Shown: positions 37,385-46,333, numbered from the stretch's first letter. The stretch: 64,000 nucleotides of DNA from Sphingobium sp. CAP-1 (GCF_009720145.1 NZ_CP046253.1:124001-188000), one strand, 5' to 3'. Made by a program: numbers and translations. Notes: generated by a model not told the origin, from the letters alone.

Positions 37385-39398
37385 CCCTGGTGCCCGGCTT
37401 CAATGACTGAATCTTGTCCTTCAGTTCGTCGGTGATCGCGCGTCCCTCATCACTGGTGCGGACGACGCGGGGACGCAGCAGCACCAGCAATTCGGTGCGG
37501 CGATCTTCCTGCGTTTTGGTGCCGAACAGCGCGCCCAGCACCGGAATGCGCGACAGCAGCGGCACGCCTTCATTACCCCGCGTCTTGATCGCGCGAATGA
37601 GGCCGCCCAGCGCGATCGTCTGATTATCCTGCACCGCGATCGAACTGGCCAGCCGCCGGGTGGATATGGTGGGCGAATCGATGTTGGAACTGCTGGTGGT
37701 CGACACGTCGCTGACCTCCTGCGCAATGTCCAGCAGCACCAGGCCGCCGCTGTTCACGCGCGGCGTGATCTTCAGGATGACGCCGGTATCCTTATATTCG
37801 ATCGCGTTGACGATCGGCGCGTTGGGATTTTCGACGCTGACGGCGGAGGAGGAAGAGATCGGCACGGAATCGCCGACCTGGAGCGAGGCGGTCTGGTTGT
37901 TGATGACCAGCAGCTTGGGTGCGGACACGACGTTGATCTTCGTCAGCCCCTCCAGCGCGTTGAGCGTCGCCTGCACGCTGCCGCCGTTGGAATAGCCGAG
38001 CGACAGGCCAGGGAAGATTCGGGTCGGGGTGGAGGTCGCCCCGCGCGACAGGCCGATATCGTCATTGCCGTCGCGGAACAGCCATTGCACGCCGTAGCGC
38101 AACTGGTCGTTGAGCGAGACTTCGGTGATCGCCACCTCGATCATCACCTGAAGCGGCGGGATGTCGAGCTTGCGCAGCGCGTCCTCTACGATCGCATAGC
38201 TTTGGGGCGTGGCATAGACGACGACGGCGTTGTTCGCCTCGTCGCTGGTGATGGTCATGCCATTGGGCAGGCCGTTCGATGACGGTTGCGCCGCGCCCTG
38301 CGCGTCGCCGGCCGTGGGAGCGGGGGAGAGGGGGGAGCCGGTCGGCGTTGCGGTCTGGCTCTGCTCCGGCGTGAACAGGCCAGGCGCCGCGCCGCTGCTC
38401 TGGCTGTTCGGCTGGCCCTGCTGCGCCCCGCCCCCCCGGCTGCCCATGCCGAAGGCGGCGAGCAACGTCTTGGCTAGGTCGGACGAGCGGCCATTCTGGA
38501 CCCGGTAGACGAACAGGCGCGGCTGGCTATTCTCGCCCTCACGGTCGAGAATATCGACCCAGCGGCGCACATCCTGAAGATATTGGGGCTGCGACGAGAC
38601 GGCGAGGATGCCGTTCAGCCGATCCATGGCGATCAGCTTGACCAGCCCGGCCGTCGGCGCGCCGGGGCTGTCCACCAGTTTCTCCAGTTCCGGCACGATC
38701 AGCCGCGCGTCGGTGCGGTGCGGCACATAGAGCGCGAACGACATGTTGCGCAGCCAGTTGACATCGAACCGATCGACCATGTCGCGCACGGCGCGGCGCT
38801 GGCCGGCGGTGCCGGCGACCGTCAGCATATTCTGGCCCGCATCAACATTGGTGACGAGGCCGGGCAGCACCGAATCCAGCACCTGCTGGAGCAGTTTGGC
38901 GCTGATGAATTTGAGCGGGATGGCCTCGTTGCCGAAGCCGCTATTGCCTTCGCCGACAAGGCCGGCCTGTTGCCGCGCCTGTTCGACCGTTGTGACGACA
39001 TAGGTGCCGTTGCTATTGATGATGGCGAGGCCGGCGGCGCGGAAGGCGCCTTCCAGAAAGGGCAGCACCGACGACCGCGCGATCGGGCGGTCGGATACCA
39101 CCGTGACCGGCGTGTCGAGCGACGGATCGATGCTGAATGGCGCGTGCAATATGTCGCCGAACACCGCGCGGGCCACCTGCTGGACGCTGACGCCGGGGAA
39201 GTTGAGCGTGATGTCGCCGCGTCGGATCGGCTGATCGGGCAGCGGTGCGCGCGGGTCCGGGATCTGGCCGTTGCCCGGCACGATGGTCGTGCGAACGTCG
39301 CGCTCGCCCGCCGGCTCCATCTGTTGCGCGGGTGCGGGGGCGGACAAGGCGAGCAGGGCGGCGAGCGCAACGCCGTGCGTCAGAATATTGCGCGTCAT
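37371..39398 (-). CDS. gspD: GspD, type II secretion secretin
   Basis: The 675-residue outer-membrane channel has a signal peptide (GVALAALLALSAPAPAQQME), N0 and N1-N3 domains (ITLNFPGVSVQQVARAVFGD; PLKFISAKLLQQVLDSVLPG), a Gln/Gly/Pro-rich insert near residues 325-385 and a C-terminal secretin domain (LQVMIEVAITEVSLNDQLRY, EVSDVSTTSSSNIDSPTIST, TIALGGLIRAIKTRGNEGVP). Fifteen or so subunits form the gated pore through which folded exoproteins leave. No pilotin gene is nearby. It overlaps gspC by 4 bases. Confidence 0.95.
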   Translation of the reverse strand: MTRNILTHGVALAALLALSAPAPAQQMEPAGERDVRTTIVPGNGQIPDPRAPLPDQPIRRGDITLNFPGVSVQQVARAVFGDILHAPFSIDPSLDTPVTVVSDRPIARSSVLPFLEGAFRAAGLAIINSNGTYVVTTVEQARQQAGLVGEGNSGFGNEAIPLKFISAKLLQQVLDSVLPGLVTNVDAGQNMLTVAGTAGQRRAVRDMVDRFDVNWLRNMSFALYVPHRTDARLIVPELEKLVDSPGAPTAGLVKLIAMDRLNGILAVSSQPQYLQDVRRWVDILDREGENSQPRLFVYRVQNGRSSDLAKTLLAAFGMGSRGGGAQQGQPNSQSSGAAPGLFTPEQSQTATPTGSPLSPAPTAGDAQGAAQPSSNGLPNGMTITSDEANNAVVVYATPQSYAIVEDALRKLDIPPLQVMIEVAITEVSLNDQLRYGVQWLFRDGNDDIGLSRGATSTPTRIFPGLSLGYSNGGSVQATLNALEGLTKINVVSAPKLLVINNQTASLQVGDSVPISSSSAVSVENPNAPIVNAIEYKDTGVILKITPRVNSGGLVLLDIAQEVSDVSTTSSSNIDSPTISTRRLASSIAVQDNQTIALGGLIRAIKTRGNEGVPLLSRIPVLGALFGTKTQEDRRTELLVLLRPRVVRTSDEGRAITDELKDKIQSLKPGTRGADL

Positions 39399-39892
39399 TG
39401 ATCGCTTGCCTCCGTCGGGGCCGCGCTGGCCGTCGCGTCGCCAATCCGCAGGGTGATGGTGCGCGCGCTGCTGCTGATCCGCGCCGAGCCGATGCCGATG
39501 CCGGTGACGCGCCAGGGGCCAAGGCGGCCGCCCAGCGGCACGGTGATGGCCGTGCCGTCCGCGCCGCGCAGCACCGCCGCGCCGCGCCGTCCCGATCGGG
39601 CGACGCCCAGCAGGGTGACGACGCCGGATTCGGTCGTCATCGCCTTGCCGGCTCCCCCCGCAGGGGAGAAGATGTTCCGCGCCGTCGCCGTGAGGGGCAT
39701 GGACGCGAGCGTGATCTCGACCGTGCGCAGATCGGGCGCGGGCATCGGCCGTGCCGCCACGTCGGGCAGGTCGATCTGCATCGGCATCATGAGCTGGAAC
39801 AGCAGGGCAAGCGCCAGCAACAGCGTCAATATCGCTGGCAGCGGCTCCTGCTCAACGGATCGCAGCAGCGTCGTATGGTGTGGCAACTTCAA
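39395..39892 (-). CDS. gspC: Short GspC-like inner-membrane protein
   Basis: The 165-residue protein has one membrane helix (LPAILTLLLALALLFQLMMP) and an HR-type periplasmic domain (RNIFSPAGGA, VTLLGVARSGRRGAAVLRGA). It lacks the PDZ or coiled-coil C-terminal domain of classical GspC (about 270-300 residues). GspC links the inner-membrane platform to the secretin. The start overlaps the end of gspM by 41 bases; no better in-frame start exists downstream. Placed between gspM and gspD, unlike the usual operon head position. Confidence 0.8.
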   Translation of the reverse strand: MKLPHHTTLLRSVEQEPLPAILTLLLALALLFQLMMPMQIDLPDVAARPMPAPDLRTVEITLASMPLTATARNIFSPAGGAGKAMTTESGVVTLLGVARSGRRGAAVLRGADGTAITVPLGGRLGPWRVTGIGIGSARISSSARTITLRIGDATASAAPTEASDQ

Positions 39893-40403
39893 CTTGAACC
39901 TCCATCGGCGCAGCGGTTCCGGCCTGGAACGCCGCGTTGGCGGCGATGCTGGTCGATGTGATCAGGATGAGCGGCTGTTCATTCTGCACATCCGTCAGGA
40001 AGCGCATGAAGGGTTCCAGTTCCACCACCATGGTCACGCGCAGGGCTGCCCAACCCACTTTGCCTTCGGCGCTTTGCGACGTTTTCGTGACGATCTCGTG
40101 ACGAAGGGCCGTTCGGCGGACAAGGTCGCGCAATCTTTCCTGCGCTTCGTCGGCATTGCGCGCGGGAAGCGCAAAGCGGGGCGCGTCCTGCCGCTGGCGG
40201 CGGGCGGCTGCGCGCAGCAGCGGCAGCGAGGCGGCGATCTGCTGGTTGCGGGCGTGCTGGATCAGCAATTGCGCCCTGGCGTCGCGCCGCTCGGCAAAGC
40301 CATCGAGGATGGGCTGGACGATACCGAGCCAGACCAGCGCGATGGCTGCGATCAGGATCAGCACGGCGATCAGCCGTTGCTCGCGGGCGCTGGGCATCTT
40401 CAT
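39852..40403 (-). CDS. gspM: GspM, type II secretion platform protein
   Basis: The 183-residue bitopic protein has an N-terminal cytoplasmic tail, one membrane helix (LIAVLILIAAIALVWLGIVQ), a coiled region (RRDARAQLLIQHARNQQIAA) and a ferredoxin-like periplasmic domain (RVTMVVELEPFMRFLTDVQN). GspM pairs with GspL in the assembly platform. Its ATG overlaps the gspL stop by 4 bases. Confidence 0.85.
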   Translation of the reverse strand: MKMPSAREQRLIAVLILIAAIALVWLGIVQPILDGFAERRDARAQLLIQHARNQQIAASLPLLRAAARRQRQDAPRFALPARNADEAQERLRDLVRRTALRHEIVTKTSQSAEGKVGWAALRVTMVVELEPFMRFLTDVQNEQPLILITSTSIAANAAFQAGTAAPMEVQVEVATPYDAAAIR

Positions 40404-41422
40404 GGCTGGCGCACCGGCAGATAGACCGCACTGATGTCGAACGCGCGCATCTGGTCGGCAGCGGCGGCGGGCGGGCTCTCCGCGTCATTTTCGACGATGG
40501 CGCGCAGGCGCGACGATTGGCGCAGTGCGTCGGCAACATCGGTCGCGCCGGGGGCGAAGCCGACCAGCCGCACCTGACGCTGGTGAAATTCCAGCCGCTG
40601 CACCCATGCGCCCTGCGGCAGTGCGGCGGTCAGCGCGGTCAGCAGTGGGAGCGGATTCTGCTGCGCCCGCGCGCGCGCCAGCCAGAGCCGGCGCTGCTGT
40701 TCCTTGTCGATGCGCTGGCGGATCAGCAGGGCGGTGCGCCCGGCCGGCGCCTGTTCCTCGACCGCCGCCGCCATGGCGTTCAGCGCGGCGACATCGCGCC
40801 AGACCAGCGCGCCCAGGTTGAGCGCGAAGAATAGCGCCACGGCAACCCACCACGTCCCCCGGTGGCTGTCGCGCCGGGACAGGCCGGCGGCCTTGAGGAA
40901 ATCGAAATGATGGCCGCCTTCCGCCGACAGCGCGATCCGGGTGGGGGTGATCCCCATGGCGTCGAGCGATCCGATCCAGCCCAGCAGTCGGTCGCGCGGC
41001 ACCATTGCGATACGGACGGCCAGCCGGTCCTCGCCGCGTTCGATGATGTCGAAATCGAACACAGCCTGTTCCTGCGGGATGGGGCCGATCCGATCGATGT
41101 CGAGCGCGAGCATCTGGCGCAGTTCGCTGCGGCCGAGCGGCGGTGCGTCGATGATACGGCACAGAATGTCGTTGGGCTGGAGCGTGGCGAGCAGGTTGCG
41201 GCGTTGGCGGTCGGGCAGCAGCGTCGCGCTCCCCCCGCCGCCGGCGATCCGCCAGCCGCACGGATCGGTCGGGTCGCGTTCGATCAGCGCGCCGCGATGC
41301 CGGCTCCGCCACGCCTTGCCCGGCAGCATCGCGGCGATCTGGTCGGTCCACCATTCCCAGCCCTGCGCCAGCCAGCGGCGCAGCGTGGGCATGTCGGCGG
41401 ACAGGATGTCGCGTAGCGTCAT
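40400..41422 (-). CDS. gspL: GspL, type II secretion platform protein
   Basis: The protein has about 340 residues. A cytoplasmic actin-like region (LRQMLALDIDRIGPIPQEQA, RLAVRIAMVPRDRLLGWIGS) is followed by one membrane helix (TWWVAVALFFALNLGALVWR) and a periplasmic PilN-like domain. GspL recruits the GspE ATPase to the membrane. The start at 41422 (MTLRDILSAD) gives the ATGA overlap with gspJ seen throughout this operon, so the longer GTG-initiated frame from 41464 is not preferred. Confidence 0.87.
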   Translation of the reverse strand: MTLRDILSADMPTLRRWLAQGWEWWTDQIAAMLPGKAWRSRHRGALIERDPTDPCGWRIAGGGGSATLLPDRQRRNLLATLQPNDILCRIIDAPPLGRSELRQMLALDIDRIGPIPQEQAVFDFDIIERGEDRLAVRIAMVPRDRLLGWIGSLDAMGITPTRIALSAEGGHHFDFLKAAGLSRRDSHRGTWWVAVALFFALNLGALVWRDVAALNAMAAAVEEQAPAGRTALLIRQRIDKEQQRRLWLARARAQQNPLPLLTALTAALPQGAWVQRLEFHQRQVRLVGFAPGATDVADALRQSSRLRAIVENDAESPPAAAADQMRAFDISAVYLPVRQP

Positions 41423-42138
41423 GCGCGGCCCCGACATTTGCCGGTGGCCGGTACATAGACGCACAGCGTGTCGACGGTCGCGGCGGGCTGGACGATCAGG
41501 TCGGGCCAGACGCGGCGATCACCGGCGACGAAGGCGGCGCGGATGCGGATCATCTGCGGCAGATCGGGCTGGCCATCCCAGCGGTTGCGCCAGCGTGGCT
41601 GCATGTCGGGTTCGGCTCTGCCATAATAAGCAAACTCAAGGCTGGAGAGGCCAGAGGTGAGGGCGGCGCGTGCGCTCATGCGATCGGGCGTGACCGTCAA
41701 TGTCGACTGGCTGTCCAGCACCAGCGCGCCGTCGGCGGCCAGCGCCAGACGGTAGAGCTGGGGTGGCGCAGGGGCGAGGGCGTCGGGCACGGCGGACTGA
41801 AACAGCATGTCCCGTGCATTGCCGGAAAAGATGATGCGCGGCTGGCTGCCGTTGAAGCTGCCCTGCGGGAAGATGCGCCAGACCAGCGCGCGCAGCAATT
41901 GCTGTGTCGCCATCACATCCTCACCCGCACGGGTGCGATCCTCGACCCGCTGCCAGGTGCGGCGACCGCTCATCAGGCCGCTGAGTAACATGGCCGAAAA
42001 CATGGCGAGGATCGCCAGACTGACCAGCAGTTCGATCAGCGTGAAGCCGTGTTCGGCGGAACGCCTCAAGGACGTGAAGCCGTGTTCGGCGGAACGCCCC
42101 AAAGACATGAAGTCGGCCTGTGGATCGGTCCGGGTCAT
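41419..42138 (-). CDS. gspJ: GspJ, minor pseudopilin with a duplicated leader region
   Basis: The 239-residue product carries the prepilin site SAEHGFTLIELLVSLAILAM, where cleavage follows Gly and Glu occupies position 5. Just before it stands an imperfect copy, SAEHGFTSLRR, from a 33-bp tandem duplication, giving an unusually long leader of about 31 residues. The periplasmic domain (RIFPQGSFNGSQPRIIFSGN, LEFAYYGRAEP) matches GspJ, which sits at the pseudopilus tip with GspI and GspK. It overlaps gspI and gspL by 4 bases each. Confidence 0.9.
   Translation of the reverse strand: MTRTDPQADFMSLGRSAEHGFTSLRRSAEHGFTLIELLVSLAILAMFSAMLLSGLMSGRRTWQRVEDRTRAGEDVMATQQLLRALVWRIFPQGSFNGSQPRIIFSGNARDMLFQSAVPDALAPAPPQLYRLALAADGALVLDSQSTLTVTPDRMSARAALTSGLSSLEFAYYGRAEPDMQPRWRNRWDGQPDLPQMIRIRAAFVAGDRRVWPDLIVQPAATVDTLCVYVPATGKCRGRA
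42041..42106 (-). repeat. 33-bp tandem duplication in the gspJ leader
   Basis: Two adjacent 33-bp units (42041-42073 and 42074-42106) differ at only two bases. Each starts GTGAAGCCGTGTTCGGCGGA on the plus strand. They keep the gspJ frame and add eleven codons before the functional prepilin cleavage site. Confidence 0.95.
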
Positions 42139-42488
42139 GTGGCGGGGCGCAGACTGTCGAGGCGGACGCGTGCGGAGGGATCGCGCTCGCTTGCAACTGA
42201 TACAACGACAGAGACAGTTGCCTCGCGATTGGCGCCTGTCGCCGGATCGATCTCGACCCGCCAGCGGAAGCCACGCTCATCACCACTGCGCCTGCCAACG
42301 GCGGGCGGGCGGTTGAGCGGATATTCCGCCATGTGCGATTGCGCGATCAGCATGGCGATGCGCTGGTCGGCGACTCGCCGGGCGCGGCGGGCGCTGTCAT
42401 GCAGGGTCTGGAACGCGACCGCTAGGATCATCGCCAATATGGTGGTGGCGATCAGCGTTTCGACCAGGATGGAGCCGCGCTCGTTCAT
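42135..42488 (-). CDS. gspI: GspI, minor pseudopilin
   Basis: The 117-residue protein starts MNERGSILVETLIATTILAM: leader of five residues ending in Gly, Ser at mature position 1 and Glu at position 5, then the conserved helix. The rest (GFRWRVEIDPATGANREATV) is the small GspI periplasmic domain. GspI nucleates the tip complex with GspJ and GspK. It overlaps gspH and gspJ by 4 bases. Confidence 0.88.
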   Translation of the reverse strand: MNERGSILVETLIATTILAMILAVAFQTLHDSARRARRVADQRIAMLIAQSHMAEYPLNRPPAVGRRSGDERGFRWRVEIDPATGANREATVSVVVSVASERDPSARVRLDSLRPAT

Positions 42489-42880
42489 CGGGCTGCTCCT
42501 TCGGGAACGACCAGCCCCGTGACCGGCAGCACCCGCAGGCGCTGCGTCGCACGCGGGCCGGCCAGCGCCAGTTGCGCCGTTGTTGCCGATCCATCGGGAT
42601 AGAAGGTCAGATGAGCCGGGCGAAGGCGCAGGACCAGCGGATCGGGCAGGTCCACGATCGTTCCACCAATGGCGTAGCGCCTGCCGTCGGGCGCGACCGT
42701 CAGAGCGACCGGCGTGCCGCTTCGCACCGCCTGCGCGCGCGCGATGCGCAGGTTGGCGGTCAGCAGGGTCGCGGCGCCGGTCTGGCGGCTGCTGTCCCAG
42801 GCGCGGTCCATCGCCGGAAAGGCGAGCATGGCGATCAACCCGGAAATGGCGACCGTAATCAGGGCTTCGATCAGCGACAT
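42485..42880 (-). CDS. gspH: GspH, minor pseudopilin lacking a leader peptide
   Basis: The 131-residue product begins MSLIEALITVAISGLIAMLA. Glu5 and the hydrophobic helix match the mature pseudopilin start, but no residues precede them: an in-frame TAA (the gspG stop codon) lies two codons before the ATG, so Met takes the place of the usual Phe1 and there is no Gly-1. The remainder (LLTANLRIARAQAVRSGTPV, HLTFYPDGSATTAQL) fits GspH. It would not need processing by the prepilin peptidase GspO. Confidence 0.87.
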   Translation of the reverse strand: MSLIEALITVAISGLIAMLAFPAMDRAWDSSRQTGAATLLTANLRIARAQAVRSGTPVALTVAPDGRRYAIGGTIVDLPDPLVLRLRPAHLTFYPDGSATTAQLALAGPRATQRLRVLPVTGLVVPEGAAR

Positions 42881-42886
42881 TGGCGG

Positions 42887-43342
42887 TTACCAGTTGCCTA
42901 CGTCCTTCGCCTCGCCAGTGCCGCCCGGCGCGCCATCCGATCCCAGCGTGAAGATGTCATAGTCACCATGCTCGCCCGGCGCCTTGAGTTCATAGGGCTT
43001 GCCCCACGGGTCGGTCAGCGCGCTGGCTTGTGGCAGATAGGGGCCGTTCCAGGCGGTGGCGCTCGGTGGCGCCTTGACCAGCGCCTGTAAACCCGCGCCG
43101 GCCGGCGGCAGGCCGCCATTGTCGAAGCGGTAAAGTTCCATGGCCGACGCGATATTCTTGATCTGCACCTTGGCGGTCTGGCTCTTGGAACTGCCCAGAT
43201 AGCGCAGCGCCTGCGGCGCGACGATCGCCGCCAGCAGGCCCAGGATCGCGATCACGACCAGCAGTTCGAGCAGGGTGAAGCCGCCCTCGCCGCGACTCGG
43301 CGCCACGGGAGGCAGGGGGCGGGGAGAGGAAAACATGGTCAC
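42887..43342 (-). CDS. gspG: GspG, major pseudopilin
   Basis: The 151-residue protein has the site GEGGFTLLELLVVIAILGLL and the C-terminal calcium-binding loop region LTDPWGKPYELKAPGEHGDY and FTLGSDGAPGGTGEAKDVGN. GspG forms the pseudopilus that pushes substrates through the secretin. The start is GTG at 43342, overlapping the gspF stop as GTGA; ATG 43336 is possible. Confidence 0.95.
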   Translation of the reverse strand: MTMFSSPRPLPPVAPSRGEGGFTLLELLVVIAILGLLAAIVAPQALRYLGSSKSQTAKVQIKNIASAMELYRFDNGGLPPAGAGLQALVKAPPSATAWNGPYLPQASALTDPWGKPYELKAPGEHGDYDIFTLGSDGAPGGTGEAKDVGNW

Positions 43343-44538
43343 TCCAGGGCGAGATCGTTGAAACCCAATATGGCCGTCATGATTGACCCGATCACGGTCG
43401 CGACGATGAGTCCCATCACTACGGTGATGGCGGGCGTCAATATTGTGACAAAGCGTTTCAGTTTGATGGCAATCTCATCGTCCAGTGCATCGGCCAGCCG
43501 TTCGAGCATGGTGTCGAGCCGGGCGGTTTCCTCGCCGGTGCGGATGAAGCTGATCGCCAGGCGCGGGAACAGGCCGGATTCCGCCACTTGTTGCGAGAAG
43601 CCGGCGCCTTCGCGGACTCGTTCCACGATCCGTGCGGTGGTATCGGCCATGACCCGATTGCCGATCGTGCGCTGCGCGAGCGCCAGCGCGGGCGCGAGCG
43701 CCATGCCGCCGTTCAGCAGGGTGCCCAGCACGCGTGCGAAGCGGCCCGTCTCGATCCGGCGGATCAGGTCGCCGATCCGGGGGAGGGCGATGAGGCGGCG
43801 ATCGAGCATGGCGCGGGCGGCGGGCTGGCGCATCCAGCCGCGCAGCAGGAAACAGGTGGCGACCAGAAGGCCGAGCATCGGCAGGCCATAGGCGCGAAAC
43901 GTCTGGCTGGCGTGCATGACGAACCGCGTCATGGGTGGCAGCCGGTCCTGCCCGCCGGCAAACAGCCCCTCAAACTGCGGGACGATGAACAGCAGCATCA
44001 GGATGATGACCGACAGGCCGATGCCGGTCAGGATGATCGGATAGATGAGCGCGGATATGATGTCGTTGCGCAGCTTTTGCGACCGCTCCAGCGTGGCGGC
44101 CAGCTTGGCCAGTGCGGCGGGCAGGGTGGCGCTTGCCTCGCCAGCCGCGATCATCGGCGCGGCCAGCGGGGGGAAGGTGGCGCGCGTGGCGGTGAGCGCT
44201 TCGGACAGTGGCGTGCCTTCCTTGACCTGTTTGTGCAGCGCCTGAAGCGACTCGCGCATCCCTTGCGATCCGGCATTGTCGATGGCGATGGCCAGCGCGC
44301 GGTCGAGCGAAAGGCCGGCGTCGAGCAGCATCGCCAGTTCGCCGAACAGCTTGGCGACCTCCGCCGGGTCCAGTTTCGCGGCGGTCGCGCCCTTGGCTGC
44401 GACCGCCGGCGTAACGCCGATCGGCCGCAGCCCCTGATTGCGCAATTGCGTCAGCGCCTGCGCGGCAGTGCCCGCGTCGATCGCGCCTTCGCGCACGGCA
44501 CCACCTGGCGTTGCGGCGCGATAATGGAACTGGGGCAT
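43339..44538 (-). CDS. gspF: GspF, inner-membrane platform protein
   Basis: The 399-residue polytopic protein has two repeated GspF domains (FGELAMLLDAGLSLDRALAI; RVLGTLLNGGMALAPALALA) with three membrane helices (IISALIYPIILTGIGLSVII; the C-terminal ITVVMGLIVATVIGSIMTAI). GspF anchors the pseudopilus assembly machine and contacts GspE and GspL. The start MPQFHYRAATPG at 44538 lies 5 bases after the gspE stop; an upstream in-frame extension to 44763 would lie inside gspE. Confidence 0.93.
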   Translation of the reverse strand: MPQFHYRAATPGGAVREGAIDAGTAAQALTQLRNQGLRPIGVTPAVAAKGATAAKLDPAEVAKLFGELAMLLDAGLSLDRALAIAIDNAGSQGMRESLQALHKQVKEGTPLSEALTATRATFPPLAAPMIAAGEASATLPAALAKLAATLERSQKLRNDIISALIYPIILTGIGLSVIILMLLFIVPQFEGLFAGGQDRLPPMTRFVMHASQTFRAYGLPMLGLLVATCFLLRGWMRQPAARAMLDRRLIALPRIGDLIRRIETGRFARVLGTLLNGGMALAPALALAQRTIGNRVMADTTARIVERVREGAGFSQQVAESGLFPRLAISFIRTGEETARLDTMLERLADALDDEIAIKLKRFVTILTPAITVVMGLIVATVIGSIMTAILGFNDLALE

Positions 44539-44543
44539 GGGGG

Positions 44544-46271
44544 TCAGCTTTCCCTGGTCACACGCAGCACTTCTTCCACGGTGGTCACGCCGCGCGCGGC
44601 CTTGGCCAGTCCGTCCGCCAGCATGGAGCGCATCCCTTCGGCTTCCGCCTGTCGCTGAATGTCGCGCGCCTCTGCTCGCCTGATGATGAGGTCGGCGATC
44701 GGCTCGCTGATCTCCAGCAATTCCACCACGGCGCTGCGGCCGCGATAGCCAGACTGGCCGCATTCGTCGCAGCCGGTCGGGCGACGGAAATCGGCGTCGG
44801 CCGGGAGGGCATCGAGTTCCGCGCCGAAACCGGCGGCTGCGAGTTGGTCATGTGCGTGCGGCATGGGTGCGTGGCAATGCTGGCAAAGCCGACGCACCAG
44901 CCGCTGCGCCAGCACGGCGTTGAGTGTGCTGGTGAGCAGGAACGGTTCCATCCCCATGTCGAGCAGCCGGGTCACGGCGGCGGCGGCGCTGTTGGTGTGC
45001 AGGGTGGACAGGATGCTGTGCCCGGTGAGCGCGGCCTGCACAGCGATTTGCGCGGTTTCCAGGTCGCGGATTTCCCCCACCATGATGACATCGGGATCCT
45101 GCCGCAGGAAGGATCGCAGCGCCGATGCGAAGGTCAGGCCGATGCCGGGCTGCACCTGGGTCTGGCTGACGCCCTTCAGCCGATATTCGATCGGGTCCTC
45201 GACGGTCAGTATCTTGCGGCCCGGCGTGTTGATCTGGTCGAGCGCCGCATAGAGGCTGGTCGTCTTGCCGCTGCCGGTCGGACCCGTGACCAGCATGATG
45301 CCGTGCGGCTTGCCGACGGCGCGCAGCACCGCCTCGGTCTGCGGGTCGGTAAAGCCCAGCGCATGGAAATCGAGCGCGACATTGGAGCGGTCCAGCAGCC
45401 GCATCACCACGCTTTCGCCATGGATCGTAGGCGACGTGGCGACGCGCAGGTCGATCTCATGCCCGCGCACCGCCAGCCGCAGGCGCCCGTCCTGCGGCAG
45501 GCGGCGTTCGGCGATGTTGAGGGAGGCCATCACCTTGATGCGGGCGATCATCGCCTGTTTCATGCTGCCCGGCAGCGGCGCCATCTCGCGCATCACGCCG
45601 TCGATGCGGAAGCGGACGGCGAGGCCGTCCTCCATTGGTTCGAGATGAATGTCGGATGCCTGCATCTCACCTGCGCGGGAGATCATGCGGTTGACAGCGC
45701 GGATCACCGGTGCGTCGCTCGCCTGATCCTTGAACCGCTCCAGATCCTCCTCATCCATCGCTTCCTCGCCGTCGGGCGTCTGCTCGACCTGGCCATAGAG
45801 GCGATCGAGCGCGGCATCGATGTCGGAAGTCATGCCGATCGCCAGGCGCACCGGCGCGCCCATGAGGAAGGAGAGGGCGTCGCGCGCGAAGGGATCGAGC
45901 GGATTGGCGACAGCGAGCAGCAGGCGGCCCTCTTCCTCCTCGATCGGTAACACATGCTGGTCGCGCAGGAAGCGTGGCGCGACGATGCCCAGGCCCAGCG
46001 GCTCGTCGGGAAATTGCTGCGGCAGCATGATTGGTATGCCGGTCGCGCTGGAAAAGAAGCGCGCGAGCCGCTGTTCGGATACCATGCCCAGGCGTGTGAC
46101 GACGGTTTCGATCCGGTCGCCCGTTTCCTGCTGCACCTGTAATGCGCGGTTGCCCAATTCCCGTGAGAGGACGCCTCCGGCGACCAGCCGATCAACCACA
46201 TGACCGCAATTGTAACGCGACTCGGACCCACCCCATCGGCCCGTGTCGGTCGAAGGTGTCGACGGCGACAT
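44544..46271 (-). CDS. gspE: GspE, type II secretion ATPase
   Basis: The 575-residue cytoplasmic motor has an N-terminal GspL-binding domain, Walker A (LVTGPTGSGKTTSLYAALDQ), Asp box, Walker B (RQDPDVIMVGEIRDLETAQI), His box (GHSILSTLHTNSAAAAVTRL) and the zinc-binding four-Cys motif (LCQHCHAPM ... CDECGQSGYRGR). It powers pseudopilus assembly. ATG 46271 is preferred because GGGGGAAG lies 9 bases before it. It leads the operon; a perfect TATAAT lies 57 bases upstream. Confidence 0.95.
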   Translation of the reverse strand: MSPSTPSTDTGRWGGSESRYNCGHVVDRLVAGGVLSRELGNRALQVQQETGDRIETVVTRLGMVSEQRLARFFSSATGIPIMLPQQFPDEPLGLGIVAPRFLRDQHVLPIEEEEGRLLLAVANPLDPFARDALSFLMGAPVRLAIGMTSDIDAALDRLYGQVEQTPDGEEAMDEEDLERFKDQASDAPVIRAVNRMISRAGEMQASDIHLEPMEDGLAVRFRIDGVMREMAPLPGSMKQAMIARIKVMASLNIAERRLPQDGRLRLAVRGHEIDLRVATSPTIHGESVVMRLLDRSNVALDFHALGFTDPQTEAVLRAVGKPHGIMLVTGPTGSGKTTSLYAALDQINTPGRKILTVEDPIEYRLKGVSQTQVQPGIGLTFASALRSFLRQDPDVIMVGEIRDLETAQIAVQAALTGHSILSTLHTNSAAAAVTRLLDMGMEPFLLTSTLNAVLAQRLVRRLCQHCHAPMPHAHDQLAAAGFGAELDALPADADFRRPTGCDECGQSGYRGRSAVVELLEISEPIADLIIRRAEARDIQRQAEAEGMRSMLADGLAKAARGVTTVEEVLRVTRES

Positions 46272-46327
46272 AATAGTTGCTTCCCCCAAACTTCATACCC
46301 GACCCGCAGCGACAATCATTTGGCAAC

Positions 46328-46333
46328 ATTATA
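46328..46333 (-). promoter_or_regulatory. Candidate -10 element of the gsp operon
   Basis: A perfect TATAAT on the minus strand lies 57 bases before the gspE ATG. No good -35 hexamer is seen 16-18 bases further upstream, which would fit an activator-dependent promoter. Confidence 0.4.
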
